From Schistocerca nitens (Eukaryota; Arthropoda; Insecta; Orthoptera; Acrididae): DNA of 64,000 nt. Within the stretch, counting starts at the first letter, position 1. Each line of letters begins with the position of its first letter. The notes beneath the pieces are model-generated. The model was not told where the DNA came from. It searched no databases and saw only the letters and a list, made by a program, of their open reading frames with translations. Below, piece by piece: positions 39,906 through 51,316 of the stretch. Made by a program: the position numbers and the translations under genes. The stretch covers positions 707,077,389 to 707,141,388 of the forward strand of contig NC_064616.1 of assembly GCF_023898315.1 (NCBI RefSeq), read 5' to 3'.

Positions 39906-41332
39906 TACACTCCTGGAAATGGAAAAAAGAACACATTGACACCGGTGTGTCAGACCCACCATACTTGCTCCGGACACTGCGAGAGGGCTGTACAAGCAAT
40001 GATCACACGCACGGCACAGCGGACACACCAGGAACCGCGGTGTTGGCCGTCGAATGGCGCTAGCTGCGCAGCATTTGTGCACCGCCGCCGTCAGTGTCAG
40101 CCAGTTTGCCGTGGCATACGGAGCTCCATCGCAGTCTTTAACACTGGTAGCATGCCGCGACAGTGTGGACGTGAACCGTATGTGCAGTTGACGGACTTTG
40201 AGCGAGGGCGTATAGTGGGCATGCGGAAGGCCGGGTGGACGTACCGCCGAATTGCTCAACACGTGGGGCGTGAGGTCTCCACAGTACATCGATGTTGTCG
40301 CCAGTGGTCGGCGGAAGGTGCACGTGCCCGTCGACCTGGGACCGGACCGCAGCGACGCACGGATGCACGCCAAGACCGTAGGATCCTACGCAGTGCCGTA
40401 GGGGACCGCACCGCCACTTCCCAGCAAATTAGGGACACTGTTGCTCCTGGGATATCGGCGAGGACCATTCGCAACCGTCTCCATGAAGCTGGGCTACGGT
40501 CCCGCACCACCGTTAGGCCGTCTTCCGCTCGCGCCCCAACATCGTGCAGCCCGCCTCCAGTGGTGTCGCGACAGGCGTGAATGGAGGGACGAATGGAGAC
40601 GTGTCGTCTTCAGCGATGAGAGTCGCTTCTGCCTTGATGCCAATGATGGTCGTATGCGTGTTTGGCGCCGTGCAGGTGAGCGCCACAATCAGGACTGCAT
40701 ACGACCGAGGCACACAGGGCCAACACCCGGCATCATGGGGTGGGGAGCGATCTCCTACACTGGCCGTACACCACTGGTGATCGTCGAGGGGACACTGAAT
40801 AGTGCACGGTACATCCAAACCGTCATCGAACCCATCGTTCTACCATTCCTAGACCGGCAAGGGAACTTGCTGTTCCAACAGGACAATGCACGTCCGCATG
40901 TATCCCGTGCCACCCAACGTGCTCTAGAAGGTGTAAGTCAACTACCCTGGCCAGCAAGATCTCCGGATCTGTCCCCCATTGAGCATGTTTGGGACTGGAT
41001 GAAGCGTCGTCTCACGCGGTCTGCACGTCCAGCACGATCGCTGGTCCAACTGAGGCGCCAGGTGGAAATGGCATGGCAAGCCGTTCCACAGGACTACATC
41101 CAGCATCTCTACGATCGTCTCCATGGGAGAATAGCAGCCTGCATTGCTGCGAAAGGTGGATATACACTGTACTAGTGCCGACATTGTGCATGCTCTATTG
41201 CCTGTGTCTATGTGCCTGTGGTTCTGTCAGTGTGATCATGTGATGTATCTGACCCCAGGAATGTGTCAATAAAGTTTCCCCTTCCTGGGACAATGAATTC
41301 ACGGTGTTCTTATTTCAATTTCCAGGAGTGTA
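39906..41332 (+). mobile_element. Tc1-like transposon, family 2 (copy 3, frameshifted)
   Basis: It is bounded by TA at 39906-39907 and 41331-41332, with termini CACTCCTGGAAATGGAAAAA and AATTTCCAGGAGTG. It lies in the opposite orientation to copies 1 and 2 and is nearly identical to them throughout. Its right end abuts an old SINE at about 41336. Confidence 0.95.
40152..41175 (+). pseudogene. Tc1-type transposase with a single-base frameshift
   Basis: It starts MPRQCGREPYVQLTDFERG and follows copies 1 and 2 to about residue 117 (LHEAGLRSRT). There an extra C in CCGCACCACCGTTAGG (about 40501-40515) shifts the frame; the other copies read CCGCACACCGTTAGG. The second frame continues LGRLPLAPQHRAARLQW through FSDESRFCLD, FQQDNARPH and SPDLSPIEHVW to the normal end, IAAKGGYTLY, at 41175. 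The single lesion suggests recent inactivation. Confidence 0.92.
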
Positions 41333-41335
41333 TTA

Positions 41336-41645
41336 ACTCTGGGCTGCTGACCAATTCCAATCAGGACCGACCGACTACCGTGTCAACCTCTACCAATGAC
41401 ATCACTGGATGCGGTATGGAGGGGCGTGGGGTCAGCACGCAGTTCTCTTGGCTGTAACCGGCGTTCTTGACCTGGAAGCCATTACTTCTCACTCAAGTAG
41501 TTCCTCAGTTGACATCATGAGGCTGAGTGCACCCTGTCCCAGACCTCCTACCAAGAAAAAATTCCTGATAGTATGGAGACTCGAATCCAGGTCCTCCGCA
41601 TAAAAGCTAGACATGCTGATCACTGAACTATGGAGACGGACACTT
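41336..41645 (-). repeat. tRNA-derived SINE (family F)
   Basis: The minus strand starts GTCCGTCTCCATAGTTCAGT (box A-like), then GGATTCGAGTCTCC (box B-like). A tail follows with GGAGGTCTGGGACAGGGTGC and GATTGGAATTGGTCAGCAGC. No target duplication was found, and its far end touches the family 2 Tc1. The family differs from A-E. Confidence 0.65.
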
Positions 41646-44027
41646 TCACATAGGGCGAGTGAGCAAATGGGCTAGTCTTGTCCCACGACACATCGTCGTG
41701 GAGATTCGGGCTGACAAAAGACCACAATCTTTGTTTTTATCCATAACATCCACTGCATGCAGACTTGACGTGTGTGTCACGCATAAACTCAGCAACGTTA
41801 TTGTGACTGTAGACGTTAAAAATCACTAAAAGATGCTCTACTTCCACGTAGGCTACCACTGGGTACATCAGGAGGACACAAAAATCCACGCGATACTTTT
41901 ATATACCTCAGGAATAAGAGAATGTAGTACAAGTTAATCGCCATACGTCAACTATTGCAGAGGTGTTTCGTTGCAGCTGAAGTACAGATGCCTTGGGAAG
42001 TGACAAGAACGGGTTCAGTGGCAATACTACCACCTAGAAGACAGTGATCACAGAAACGGATTCTCAGCTTCACTGCGACAAACGATGCCCTTGCATCGTA
42101 TAGCAGAGAAAGAAGGCTTAGAGTTGTGATTCTGCGGCACATGGTTTAGAGAACGGCGTTTACTGTAGGATATCATGATGACATTAGGTGTAATGATACG
42201 GAGACGCTGTTTTTCCCGTATAATTTGGACTAGCTTCATTAGTTTTAGTCCACGGTAAATTGAACTTAGTTGTTTCGAAACACCCTATACCATGGTACCC
42301 TATACCATGATAAAACTCTTGCGCAAAAGACAAGGGCCATGGCATCATGGCTCGAAGAAAATCAAATTAATTTTCTGTTATGCCTCTCAAATCTCCAACT
42401 TTATTCTCATCGATCATATTTAGAATAAACTATAGCGCTGGTTCCATGCCAGATCAGTTTACGTACAAATTTGGAAACGACTATTAACCATCCTGTATAG
42501 AGATTCTCCACGAGCATATTACAACTTGGTATATAGTCGTCCCCGAATATTCAAAGCTGCAATGGTACCAAAATAAGTTCTAACACGCTACTTTTTACAT
42601 GGCTGGTTTCTTTAAAATACAGCAATAAGTGATCGGATACTTACGGCATATACAGTATTGTATGCCTGAGTCAATAACGTTTTGGTGATAACAGAAAAAT
42701 AGTGGAAGTAATCGTGGCTTTATTTGTTGAAATTCATACATAGTCCCTCATGTTTTATGATTTTACTACTGTGACATCCAACACTTGAAAACTTGAATGC
42801 TTTGATGAACAGCTCATATATTTTTTTCCCAGTTGAGCCGAGGGATCGTAAGACAAGAGAGCGATGTTTGCAACCGACTTGCCGTGACTAATATAACATT
42901 GTATTTGAAATTTCTGTGGAGAGCTGTGATCCCTATTTTCGTTCGGCCACGCCGGCTGCCGCCAAAGAGCGGGTGTTCTTTTTGTGGGCGCGCGTGCTCA
43001 GACAACGCAAGCTTTGTCTTAATGCGCCGTCTGAGGCCCACGGAGATCTACACTCCCGCAGATAGTGTTTATGCCGTCACAAGGATTGGTTCACGTTCAA
43101 AAATGCCGTGAAGTCAGCGTATCGTGTGCACTCCAGAACAGTTTTTGAAGTCTGATGCATTGCGCGGTAATCTCGGTTATTTCTGCGCGCAATCTTTTCA
43201 TCGCAGCCGTTATTTACGTCGGGCCGCAATGGGGCCATCTGCTCCGAGAACCACTCTAAACACAGGCGCTTGCCCGCCCCTTCTTGACTCTCGTTGAAAA
43301 CAAAAACATAACTTTATCCATCTCAGCTCCCATTCTCCCCTATTAATGTAACCTATAACTTCAGTGCTTTTTCCGTGTTTACACTATCGTCTTCGTAAAT
43401 TTCTGCAGTTTTCTAAAATGCTGTGAGCAACGATGATGGTACACACAACCTGCAGGAAATGTAGCGAGATGAGGCAGATTTAGAGGCATAAACAATTATT
43501 AAGTCGGAGAAGGGGGGCACGGGGTAGGGAAGTGTGGTAAAAGCGGAAATTAGAGGTAAACAAGCGACTGGGGCTGCACCTTCGCACTCTGGCAGATGTT
43601 AAAGTCTTCATAACAGGCAACACGGAGATTTCGTTACCTCACTAGGCATTTAACTACGAGAACTGAACATAAAATATTGTAATTACAGCAGCTTCGCTTT
43701 TCCTATACATCGATAATAATACATTCCTAATTAAAATGTACATAATGCCTCAGTCCATGAAATATCGGGGCTAATAACTTAGTACTTCCAGTTAGAGCAA
43801 GCAAAAATCTGAAGTACTTGACAGCATCAAATGTTCTGTGCCTCTTAAGAAAAAAGGAAATATTTCACAATTTTAAGGATTTCTGCAACAGTGTAAACAA
43901 CAAAAATATATTCTCATAAGTTTATTGTCTTTTGTAATTGTAATCAGTATAAGCAATATTTTAGTCTGTGTTTACAGTAATGTATCGTAAACAAAACAAT
44001 ACTGGAGAGTACAAACACACTTCATAT
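41646..44027. other. About 2.4 kb without recognised features
   Basis: No SINE, TIR or transposase motif seen. A small direct repeat of CCCTATACCATG occurs at about 42281-42310. The GC-richer patch at 42940-43110 has short open frames on both strands but no recognisable domain. Probably unique DNA. Confidence 0.45.
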
Positions 44028-44038
44028 TGCCGACCGGA

Positions 44039-44222
44039 GTGGCCGAGCGGTTCTAGGCGCTACAGTCTGGAACCGCGCGACCGCTACGGTCGCAGGTTCG
44101 AATCCTGCCTCGGGCATGGATGTGTGTGATGGCGTTAGGTTAGTTGGGTTTAAGTAGTTCTAAGTTCTAGGGGACTGATGACCTCAGCAGTTAAGTCCCA
44201 TAGTGCTCAGAGCCATTTGACC
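44039..44222 (+). repeat. SINE (family A), full length
   Basis: Head CCGACCGGAGTGGCCGAGCG, box B GGTTCGAATCCTGCC, tail GAGCCATTTGACC. The perfect 11-bp duplication CACTTCATATT is at 44028-44038 and 44223-44233. Confidence 0.93.
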
Positions 44223-44233
44223 CACTTCATATT

Positions 44234-46013
44234 ACGCACTAATGACAAGCCGATGAGGCTCGACATTTGACTGACATGGTAAAGATATATCAACGAACCC
44301 TAGCGTAAAGTACATTTGAGAATTGACAGCCTGAAACCTTTGTCGCTCTGTGTTGCACTGACTGGGCAGCCCAGCCCATAATCCTCATATCTGTATAAAC
44401 AATTAATAAAAGGTCAGCCGGACTATGGCAGCACGTTGCATGATCCGGCTCTCACATTACGATTGAAAGTTCTATACCGTATAAAATCAGCAATTCTGCG
44501 TATTTGTGAAGGCCATATCAATATGATGCCCTTATCCGTCATGCTAGCGGAATTGACAGTTCCCCCACTCGTTACGGAAGCTCTTATGTGGTCGATACAT
44601 GTTGAGGGTCAGAGCCTCTACAAATCATCCATTACAATGGAAAATACCTAGACTACTAAATCTGATACAGATTAAGTCATACTGGACAAAGAAACCCAGA
44701 CATCTACTACCAATATCCTATAGTATGGTGAAATCCTGTCACATCCAACAGCACAATGTTAACATCAGTTTCGCACAAGTGATGTCAATTAAATGATTTT
44801 TCTTCAATAATTCGCTGTTCTGAATATGATAGGCAAGTACATAAAGGATCTGTGCCCTCGAGGGAACTGAGAGCCTCTACGCTGTCGAAATCGACTGATC
44901 GGTATTACATGACCGATAAAAATTGTTCGCAAATGATATCAAAACGTTGTATGCCTCTGCAACAGCCACGGTTTTTTATGTATAAACTATGTGGGGCAAA
45001 TCCTTTTTGTAAATAGTCTTCATGGGTTTGCCGCCTGATCAGGTGCAAATTCCACAATATTTCCTCGGAGCAACTGTCCGACATCTTCAGGTGGTTCAAT
45101 CTTGCTGGTGGCTAGGTACGACAGTGAGACAGGACGTTCAGAATCAGATGAAATAGAAAACTGCACAACTTTGGTAACGAACATATTCAATTACAGTGCT
45201 AGTTGCTTTATGGCCTCCAAAGATACTACCGTTTTTATCGTTTTACTCCGTGTAATCAGTGTATTTGAATTGTCAGCGAACTAGTACATCGCCGAGAGTT
45301 GCGCTGAGAAAACAATAATAACTGATTTCAACAGCTGCTGCGGAAGATGGACATGCAACCAAACGTAAGGCCTAAAAATTTTGTTTTATGCTATCTGTAG
45401 AAGTATTAGCTGTCAAAGTGTCTTAAGCGTGAAAACCAGATCAGTTGTTTTATGTAACAACTTCTGTGTGACATCAATAACAAGGCAATTATTTATCAAG
45501 TCTATTTAATCTAATTAATCACATACGCACACTACTGAATAATGTCCATTGTTGATAGGACACTTCACGAGCACTCTATTGGTGAATCTGGAAGGATGTG
45601 TAATTTTTTCAATGCCTTGGTTACCGATTTTCTTAGTTTTAAGAACTTTACGTTGATCTATGCTAGTCGTAAATATGGATGTGAAAGGAAGACGCCCTAG
45701 GTGTCATTTTGCAGTTCTTGGGAAAAAGGAGGGTGGAGAGGGAATGTCAGGACGACAGTGATAGGCAGTGAGACAGAATGTCCAGAATCAGGTGAAGCAG
45801 GGAACTGTACAGTGGAAGTAACTGAGTTCTCTACATAAAACATGAACGCTACGCAAAATAAACTTCGTGCAGCAGCGAGAGACCGTCTGAAATTAAAAGC
45901 TGGATGTGGCAATGTACAGTAGCGCTCTTCTCTGTTGGTGTAGGTAAAGCACGTACATCTAAATAAGAGCGATTCACTAAATTGTACTTGCAAATTTTCT
46001 CTTCTGATATATA
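44234..46013. other. Unassigned, with a ~57-bp dispersed duplication
   Basis: Nothing recognised except a direct repeat: 45121-45179 and 45765-45822 share CAGTGAGACAG, then AGAATCAG.TGAA and AACTG.ACA in the same order. No coding call. Confidence 0.4.
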
Positions 46014-47421
46014 TACAGGATGTTCACAAAATGTCAAACACTTTGAGATGTGGTAGTACTCATCGAAACAAGAAAAATAAGTCCAATAAACATGGATCCG
46101 TAAGTGCATACTTTCTGCGATAAACACGTGTTTACAGGAGGTGTTCAACGTGGCAACCATTCATGACGATGCACCCCTCTGCCCTCTGGCGCAATGAACG
46201 ACGCGCTCTTAGAAGTATACCCTGTTGTTGCTAGCCTTCTGGCACGCTTTGAAGACGCGATCCTGCAGTGTGCGCACATCGTTGAATGCCTACTAGCTAC
46301 TAGGGTACTGAGTACTGAGGCTTGGGGAACGAGCAGGCCAAGGTGTGCTTCCCCCCCCCCCCCCCCCCCATCCCCTCCCCCGAGCATTTCAGCGGTCCTG
46401 AAATGTCTGCATCAGATGTATGCTTGCCCATACGTTAATTGTTGATGTGCTCTTTCATGAATTGCTTGAGGATTTACATCTGTCCATACACGCTGGTAAT
46501 GGAAATCCACAACACCATCTCTTGTGAACCCTGCCTCATTGGTAAACAAAATCTTGGATGAGAACAGTGAATCTGCAGCACACTTCTGCAACAGCCATTG
46601 ACAGAACTGCCGTCTGCCATGATGATCCTGTGGCCTTAGGACCTTAACGAGTTGTAGATGATACAGGTACAGCAATTCTTCAAGAAATCTCTCCCTCCCC
46701 TCTTCCAGATAAGAGAGTTGCTGCTAATCGGCGCACATGGGTACCAGGGGTCTGTTCCACAGAACGTAGCACACGCTCCTCCATGTCAGCGGGGCCTTCC
46801 TCTGTCAGTCTTCCAAGATGCAAGGGCACCTGTGTCCCTCAGACGCCGGAAAGATCTGCCAAACAGCTTGCCAGAGGGCACTCTGCGTTGTGGATGTTTT
46901 TCAGCGCGGACGTCACGGCCTCGCAGACTACGTCCATATGTTAAACCATAGCACAATGTCATATCCGCCATTTCACTTGTCAAGTAGTAGGCTTTCATTG
47001 CTAACAAGTGATTGGAGTGAGAAAATGTAAATGACCTACACCATTTGCACGTATAAACAGCGCAACAACACTAAGCATGTAACTAAATCCGCGTTTGGAA
47101 GAAGGTAAAACACTGTAACACGTACCCAGGGGTGACAGTACTGTACAATAACGCACGTAAACACGACGAAAACTATCGTAACTAACAACACGAATCGAAC
47201 CACACAACTGACTGCAGACTGTGAGTAAACATCATAATACCCTGCGCGACACATTTGACGGAGTGCCAACGCAACCAAGCGTCGTGCAGCCCTTCCTATT
47301 AACATACGTTTATCTCGGAAACTATGCTTTTCCGGTCCCATGTTTATCGGACTTATTTTTCTTGTTTCGATGAGTACTACCACCTCTCAGAATATTCGAC
47401 ACTTTTTTTTAACATCCTGTA
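46014..47421 (-). mobile_element. Mariner/IS630-type element (DUF4817-like N-terminus), core deleted
   Basis: The ends TACAGGATGTTCACAAAATG and GACACTTTTTTTTAACATCC (then TGTA) are long inverted repeats; the match continues through GTGGTAGTACTCATCGAAAC and AAGAAAAATAAGTCC. TA is at both edges. Minus-strand coding: SEMADMTLCYGLTYGRSL and LFGRSFRRLRDTGALAS, then WKTDRGRPR (46990-46790), an N-terminal DNA-binding type seen with mariner-like transposases. Then DHHGRRQFCQWLLQKC, ILFTNEAGFTRDGVVDF and RVWTDVNPQAIHERA (46620-46480). The rest of the catalytic core is lost, and the sequence passes through a run of 19 C (46351-46369) to the C-terminal side. Confidence 0.83.
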
Positions 47422-47494
47422 CATATCTGTGTGGTGAAAAGAGAGAAGTTGACGTCAGTGGATAAGAATCGTGGCATGATTATTAAGATCAGTT

Positions 47495-47735
47495 TACACT
47501 GAGGGAAAAAATTGCAACTCCAAGAAGGAGTTGCGCGACATAAATGAAAGTTGGTAGATGTGTTTGAACACATGAAAGATGACATCTAATCAGATTTCGC
47601 ACTCGCTGTATAAGAGTGGCGCCAGTAGCTCCACTATGAAGTTGCAAATCGGATTTTCTTTAAATATCGTACACACTGTAACGGCCGTGAGTTAGTCACC
47701 GTTGAGACTGAACATGAGTAGTAGGGCAAACTTCT
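47495..47735 (+). mobile_element. 5' end of a TIR transposon (isolated)
   Basis: It begins TACACTGAGGGAAAAAATTG, then CAACTCCAAGAAGGAG, a terminus I associate with another Tc1/mariner-type family, and runs to about 47735 with no coding sequence. A matching right end is not seen, so this is a fragment. Confidence is limited because only one end is present. Confidence 0.45.
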
Positions 47736-47797
47736 TACAAGCCCATTTTGTTAGAGAAGGTTGCCTACATCACGGGCAGGTATGCACTCAGGGGCAA

Positions 47798-49110
47798 ACC
47801 TATTGTTCTTCTTTGATTGACAGGTACTTAACCTATTGTTCTCCTTTGATTGACAGGTACTTAACCTATTGTTCTGCTAAAAGGGCCAGCTCCTGTGGTC
47901 GAACGGTTCTAGGTCCTTCAGTCTGGAGCCACACTGCTGCTATGGTCGCAGGTTCGAATCCTGCCTCGGGCATGGATGTGTGTGATGTCCTTAGGTTAGT
48001 TAGGTTTAAGTAGTTCTAAGTCCAGGGGACTGATGACCTCAGATGTTAAGTCCCATAGTGCTTAGTGCCATTTGAACCATTTGAATCTGCTAAAAGGGTC
48101 CTTCCTTTTGATTTACAGACACTTAACCTATTATTCCCCACCCTCTCCCCCTCCATTCCCCCCCCTCCACCTCTCAGGAAACCTCCCCCCTCGGTGCTAC
48201 AGTTCTGAGTTATTGGAATAACCTCTCCCACGCTCATCAATTTGATTGACTACTGAATTAAATTGAACAATTAATTATCCTCTCACCAACTGGAAAACCC
48301 CCTCCTCTCCTACCCTCCCTCCCGGAAATTGGCAGGAAAAAGACTCAGTTAATCGGTCATTTGGAGGGAATTCGATTGCAGTGTGTGGAATAATGTTTAA
48401 ACAATGTATAGAATATTATTTAATTATTTTTGGCAGTATATGGAATATAGTTTATTTATTTAGTTAAAGAACTTGTCCAGAAATCGATTGTTGTGTATGG
48501 AATATTGTTTAAACAATTTAGACAATGTGTGAAATATTGTTCATTTAAATAATTTAGGGGATTCAAGGCAGTGTATGGAATATATGGAAATTGGTGGCTC
48601 TTTGGTGGAAAGCAAGGATCTCGTAACAGGATATTCAAGGGTATATTGTTTAGTTATAAAAAAATTCAGTTTGTGTGGGTTGGATTTCTCTTGCTCATCA
48701 TTCACTGCTGTTTGGAAACATATAGGTCTTGTAAGAAGTACTTACATGGGGCGAACTTGTTGCATAACCTAATATTGAGGACTATACTCTGGGTGTCTTA
48801 ACCTAATGTTCAGTCATTTGTTGGTACTTAACCTATTGTTCTGTTAAGTGGTTTTCCATGTCACCCCCATTTCCTTAAACTATTGTACCACCTTTGATAC
48901 CAAATTAAGTAATCAGTTATGTCCTCCAACTTTTTGAATTTCACTTGGTTTTGAACGACATTTCTGGTGCATTCTTCTTTTGTCACCCACCCCCTTAAAC
49001 TATTGTACTGTGTTTTACATAAACGTTATGCAACTTAACCTACTGTTCTGCAGTTAACCTGCTGTTCTGCTCCATGTCACCCATTCATGCACACCCTCCC
49101 CTTAACTATT
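47798..49110 (+). repeat. Field of dispersed 16-bp motif CTTAACCTATTGTTCT
   Basis: The motif CTTAACCTATTGTTCTG or one-to-three-base variants occurs about ten times: near 47798, 47827, 47860, 48122, 48797, 48827, 48883, 48993, 49033, 49051 and 49101. Early copies are separated by CTTTGATTGACAGGTA, and later ones by unrelated spacers. Between them, AT-rich blocks repeat GTGTATGGAATAT and GTTTAAACAAT (48390-48590). A SINE interrupts at 47888-48085. No coding sequence is evident. Confidence 0.7.
47888..48085 (+). repeat. SINE (family A)
   Basis: Head AGCTCCTGTGGTCGAACGGT, box B GGTTCGAATCCTGCC, tail GTGCCATTTGAACCATTTGA. The flanking duplication TCTGCTAAAAGGGCC / TCTGCTAAAAGGGTC is at 47873-47887 and 48086-48100. 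The tRNA-like part is more diverged than in other copies. Confidence 0.9.
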
Positions 49111-50957
49111 GTACTGCTAACACCATGTTGATATAAAAAAATTTATGCAAATTAATTAAATCGATATACTTTACATGTATGGGGCAGGTTTTTTTCAAGT
49201 TACAGCATCCTATTGGTGGGTAAAATCGATGGAATATGGTTCACATAAAAGATCGCTAATAAAAAACACATTTCGCCACCCGATGCCTGATGCTGACGCT
49301 GTCGACTCCGCACACGCTCCAGGAGTCAGGGTGCACCGTTGGCCTCCACAAAGCGACAACGCGGCCGTCAGCTGCCGAGCCACACACAGATGTCCGTTTG
49401 GATCCCACAAGCATGAGGGAGCGGTATCCCTTTTATATTTGACACCCAGGGATTTCCTGTCGAAATATGTGTTCACCTAGGCACTGTTGCTGGCGTGATG
49501 ACACAGTGCTGCAGGGCCAGCGCTATAGAAATCTGCTGCAATAGTTCCTAGAATAGCACAGCGTGCATTGTTCCTAGCGATCCTAACGGGTCATACGAGC
49601 TGCATATAGCCGTTCATGTGTGCTTTATTGCCTAGCATGGCTGACACATTGCAGCAAAATGTTCGTCCTGCTGTCAACATACATCTCAGAAACATTAAAC
49701 GTTCTCACCAGTAAAAGCCCTCACATGTCTGAGCACACTTGCAAAATCACCATTAATCATAAAAGCATTCTTGTTGTTTTGAAAGAGAGCACTGTCTAAG
49801 CACAGATGGGGGGGGGGGGGGAAATCAGAACAATTATGCAAACAGAATTCGAAGCTGTGTCCTACAGAAGAGAAAAATGGTGGGAATTCGGTATCCCACA
49901 GCTACTGGTCTGGAGATGTCCTAATGCCACAGTGGAGGATGAGTGATGGCATCCCCACCAGAGATGAATGGTCTGCTTCAACTTGTCTTTGAACACTTGC
50001 TTTTTCAGAACTTTCTGTGCCTCCATCTTGTTCAAATCAGTTTGTAGATGCTCTGATGTCCCAGCACAAAGGATGTCTTATGAATGAATGAAGCATTATG
50101 ATTGGCTCTTATTGAATTTACCCGCCCAGTTACTGAGGGCACCAGTGTCGAAGCACCATCGGTCGTTTTTTTTCTTTCTGCACACGAGACTTTCAGTGGC
50201 AAAAAACTGTTTTGCACAGATCACCATATTGCACCGACAATTAAACCTTACAAAGTGGCCTACAGATCATGAAATACTGGAAGACTCTTACTCAATTACA
50301 CTGTTCTGCCACTGAGGACAGGAGCTTGAATATTAGAGCATGAAACCGATCTACACCCAGCAATACATTCCCACATACCATTTCGATGTAGTAAACACAC
50401 AGTCTGTATCCTGCGCCATACAAAATCGCCCCTCTTACATCATTCTTATAGCTATTGGCCGCCACACATTCGTACATATACTGCGCTGACAGACAGCATA
50501 AACACATGAACCGTACGTATACTCTTTGTTGCACTAGATATTTCCTGCCTGCGGTCATCCACTCCCGACGCATGACCAGAATGCCCTCAGTAGACCGAAG
50601 TCACTCTTAGAACTGTTCTACAAATTCGAGGTCAGCTCCCCTCAGCACAAAAGTGTTACAGCTTCTGTCCCCATCCTGCTTGCTTGCCTGCTTTTCTACA
50701 CCCATCTCAAGACTCTGGGATCACAAGAACATATGTAGTTTCGCATGGTTTGCCAGAATATCATACCATTTTTGCTATACTTCTCGATATCAAGCACATA
50801 GCAATATCGCTTGCATAGCAGTATCGCTCGCACAACATAATTCCGAAGATATAGACTGTAAATTATTTCTCTAGAAACTTTATCAAAATGGAGCATGCTG
50901 TAAACCACTGAGTAACTAGATACTTATCTCGTCTGTGAAGACCTTTACATGAAAACT

Positions 50958-50999
<42 letters not shown>

Positions 51000-51134
51000 A
51001 GAGGAAACTGATATTTCCACTCACGAATACTGATGTCGGTGATGTAACAGATTCCAAATCATGCCTATAATTTACAAATCAACTAAGGTGTTTCTCATGT
51101 CTAGAGAACAAGCAAATGTGTCTTCCACCTGCTA
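49111..51134. other. About 2 kb without recognised features; mononucleotide runs
   Basis: No coding or TIR evidence. It contains a run of 14 G at 49808-49821 and a run of 39 A at 50959-50997. The A-run could be a retrotransposition tail, but I see no recognisable element or target duplication on its 5' side. Confidence 0.45.
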
Positions 51135-51316
51135 GATGCACACGCCACAATCGATCCCTAGAGGGATGTGGAAAACCGCCTAAAAACTACATCCAGGCTG
51201 GCCAGCACACCGGCCCTCGTCGTTAATCCACCGGGCGGATTCGATCCAGGGCCGGCGCGCCTACCCGAGTCCAGCAAGCAGCGCGTTAGCGCCCTCGGCT
51301 AACCTGGCGGGTCTTT
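51135..51316 (-). repeat. tRNA-derived SINE (family E)
   Basis: The minus strand reads CCCGCCAGGTTAGCCGAGGG (box A-like), then GGATCGAATCCGCCCGG (box B-like). The tail carries GAGGGCCGGTGTGCTGGCC and TTTTTAGGCGGTTTTCCAC, ending near GATCGATTGTGGCGTG. No clear target duplication. The family differs from A-D. Confidence 0.75.

Noticed and set aside
42833-43111. Host gene exon in the GC-richer patch (92-aa frame)
   Set aside because: Open frames exist on both strands, with no recognisable domain, splice-site context or codon pattern that I can support.
50959-50997. Poly(A) tail of a processed pseudogene
   Set aside because: No coding similarity or polyadenylation signal was recognised upstream, and no target duplication was found. 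It is kept only as a mononucleotide run.
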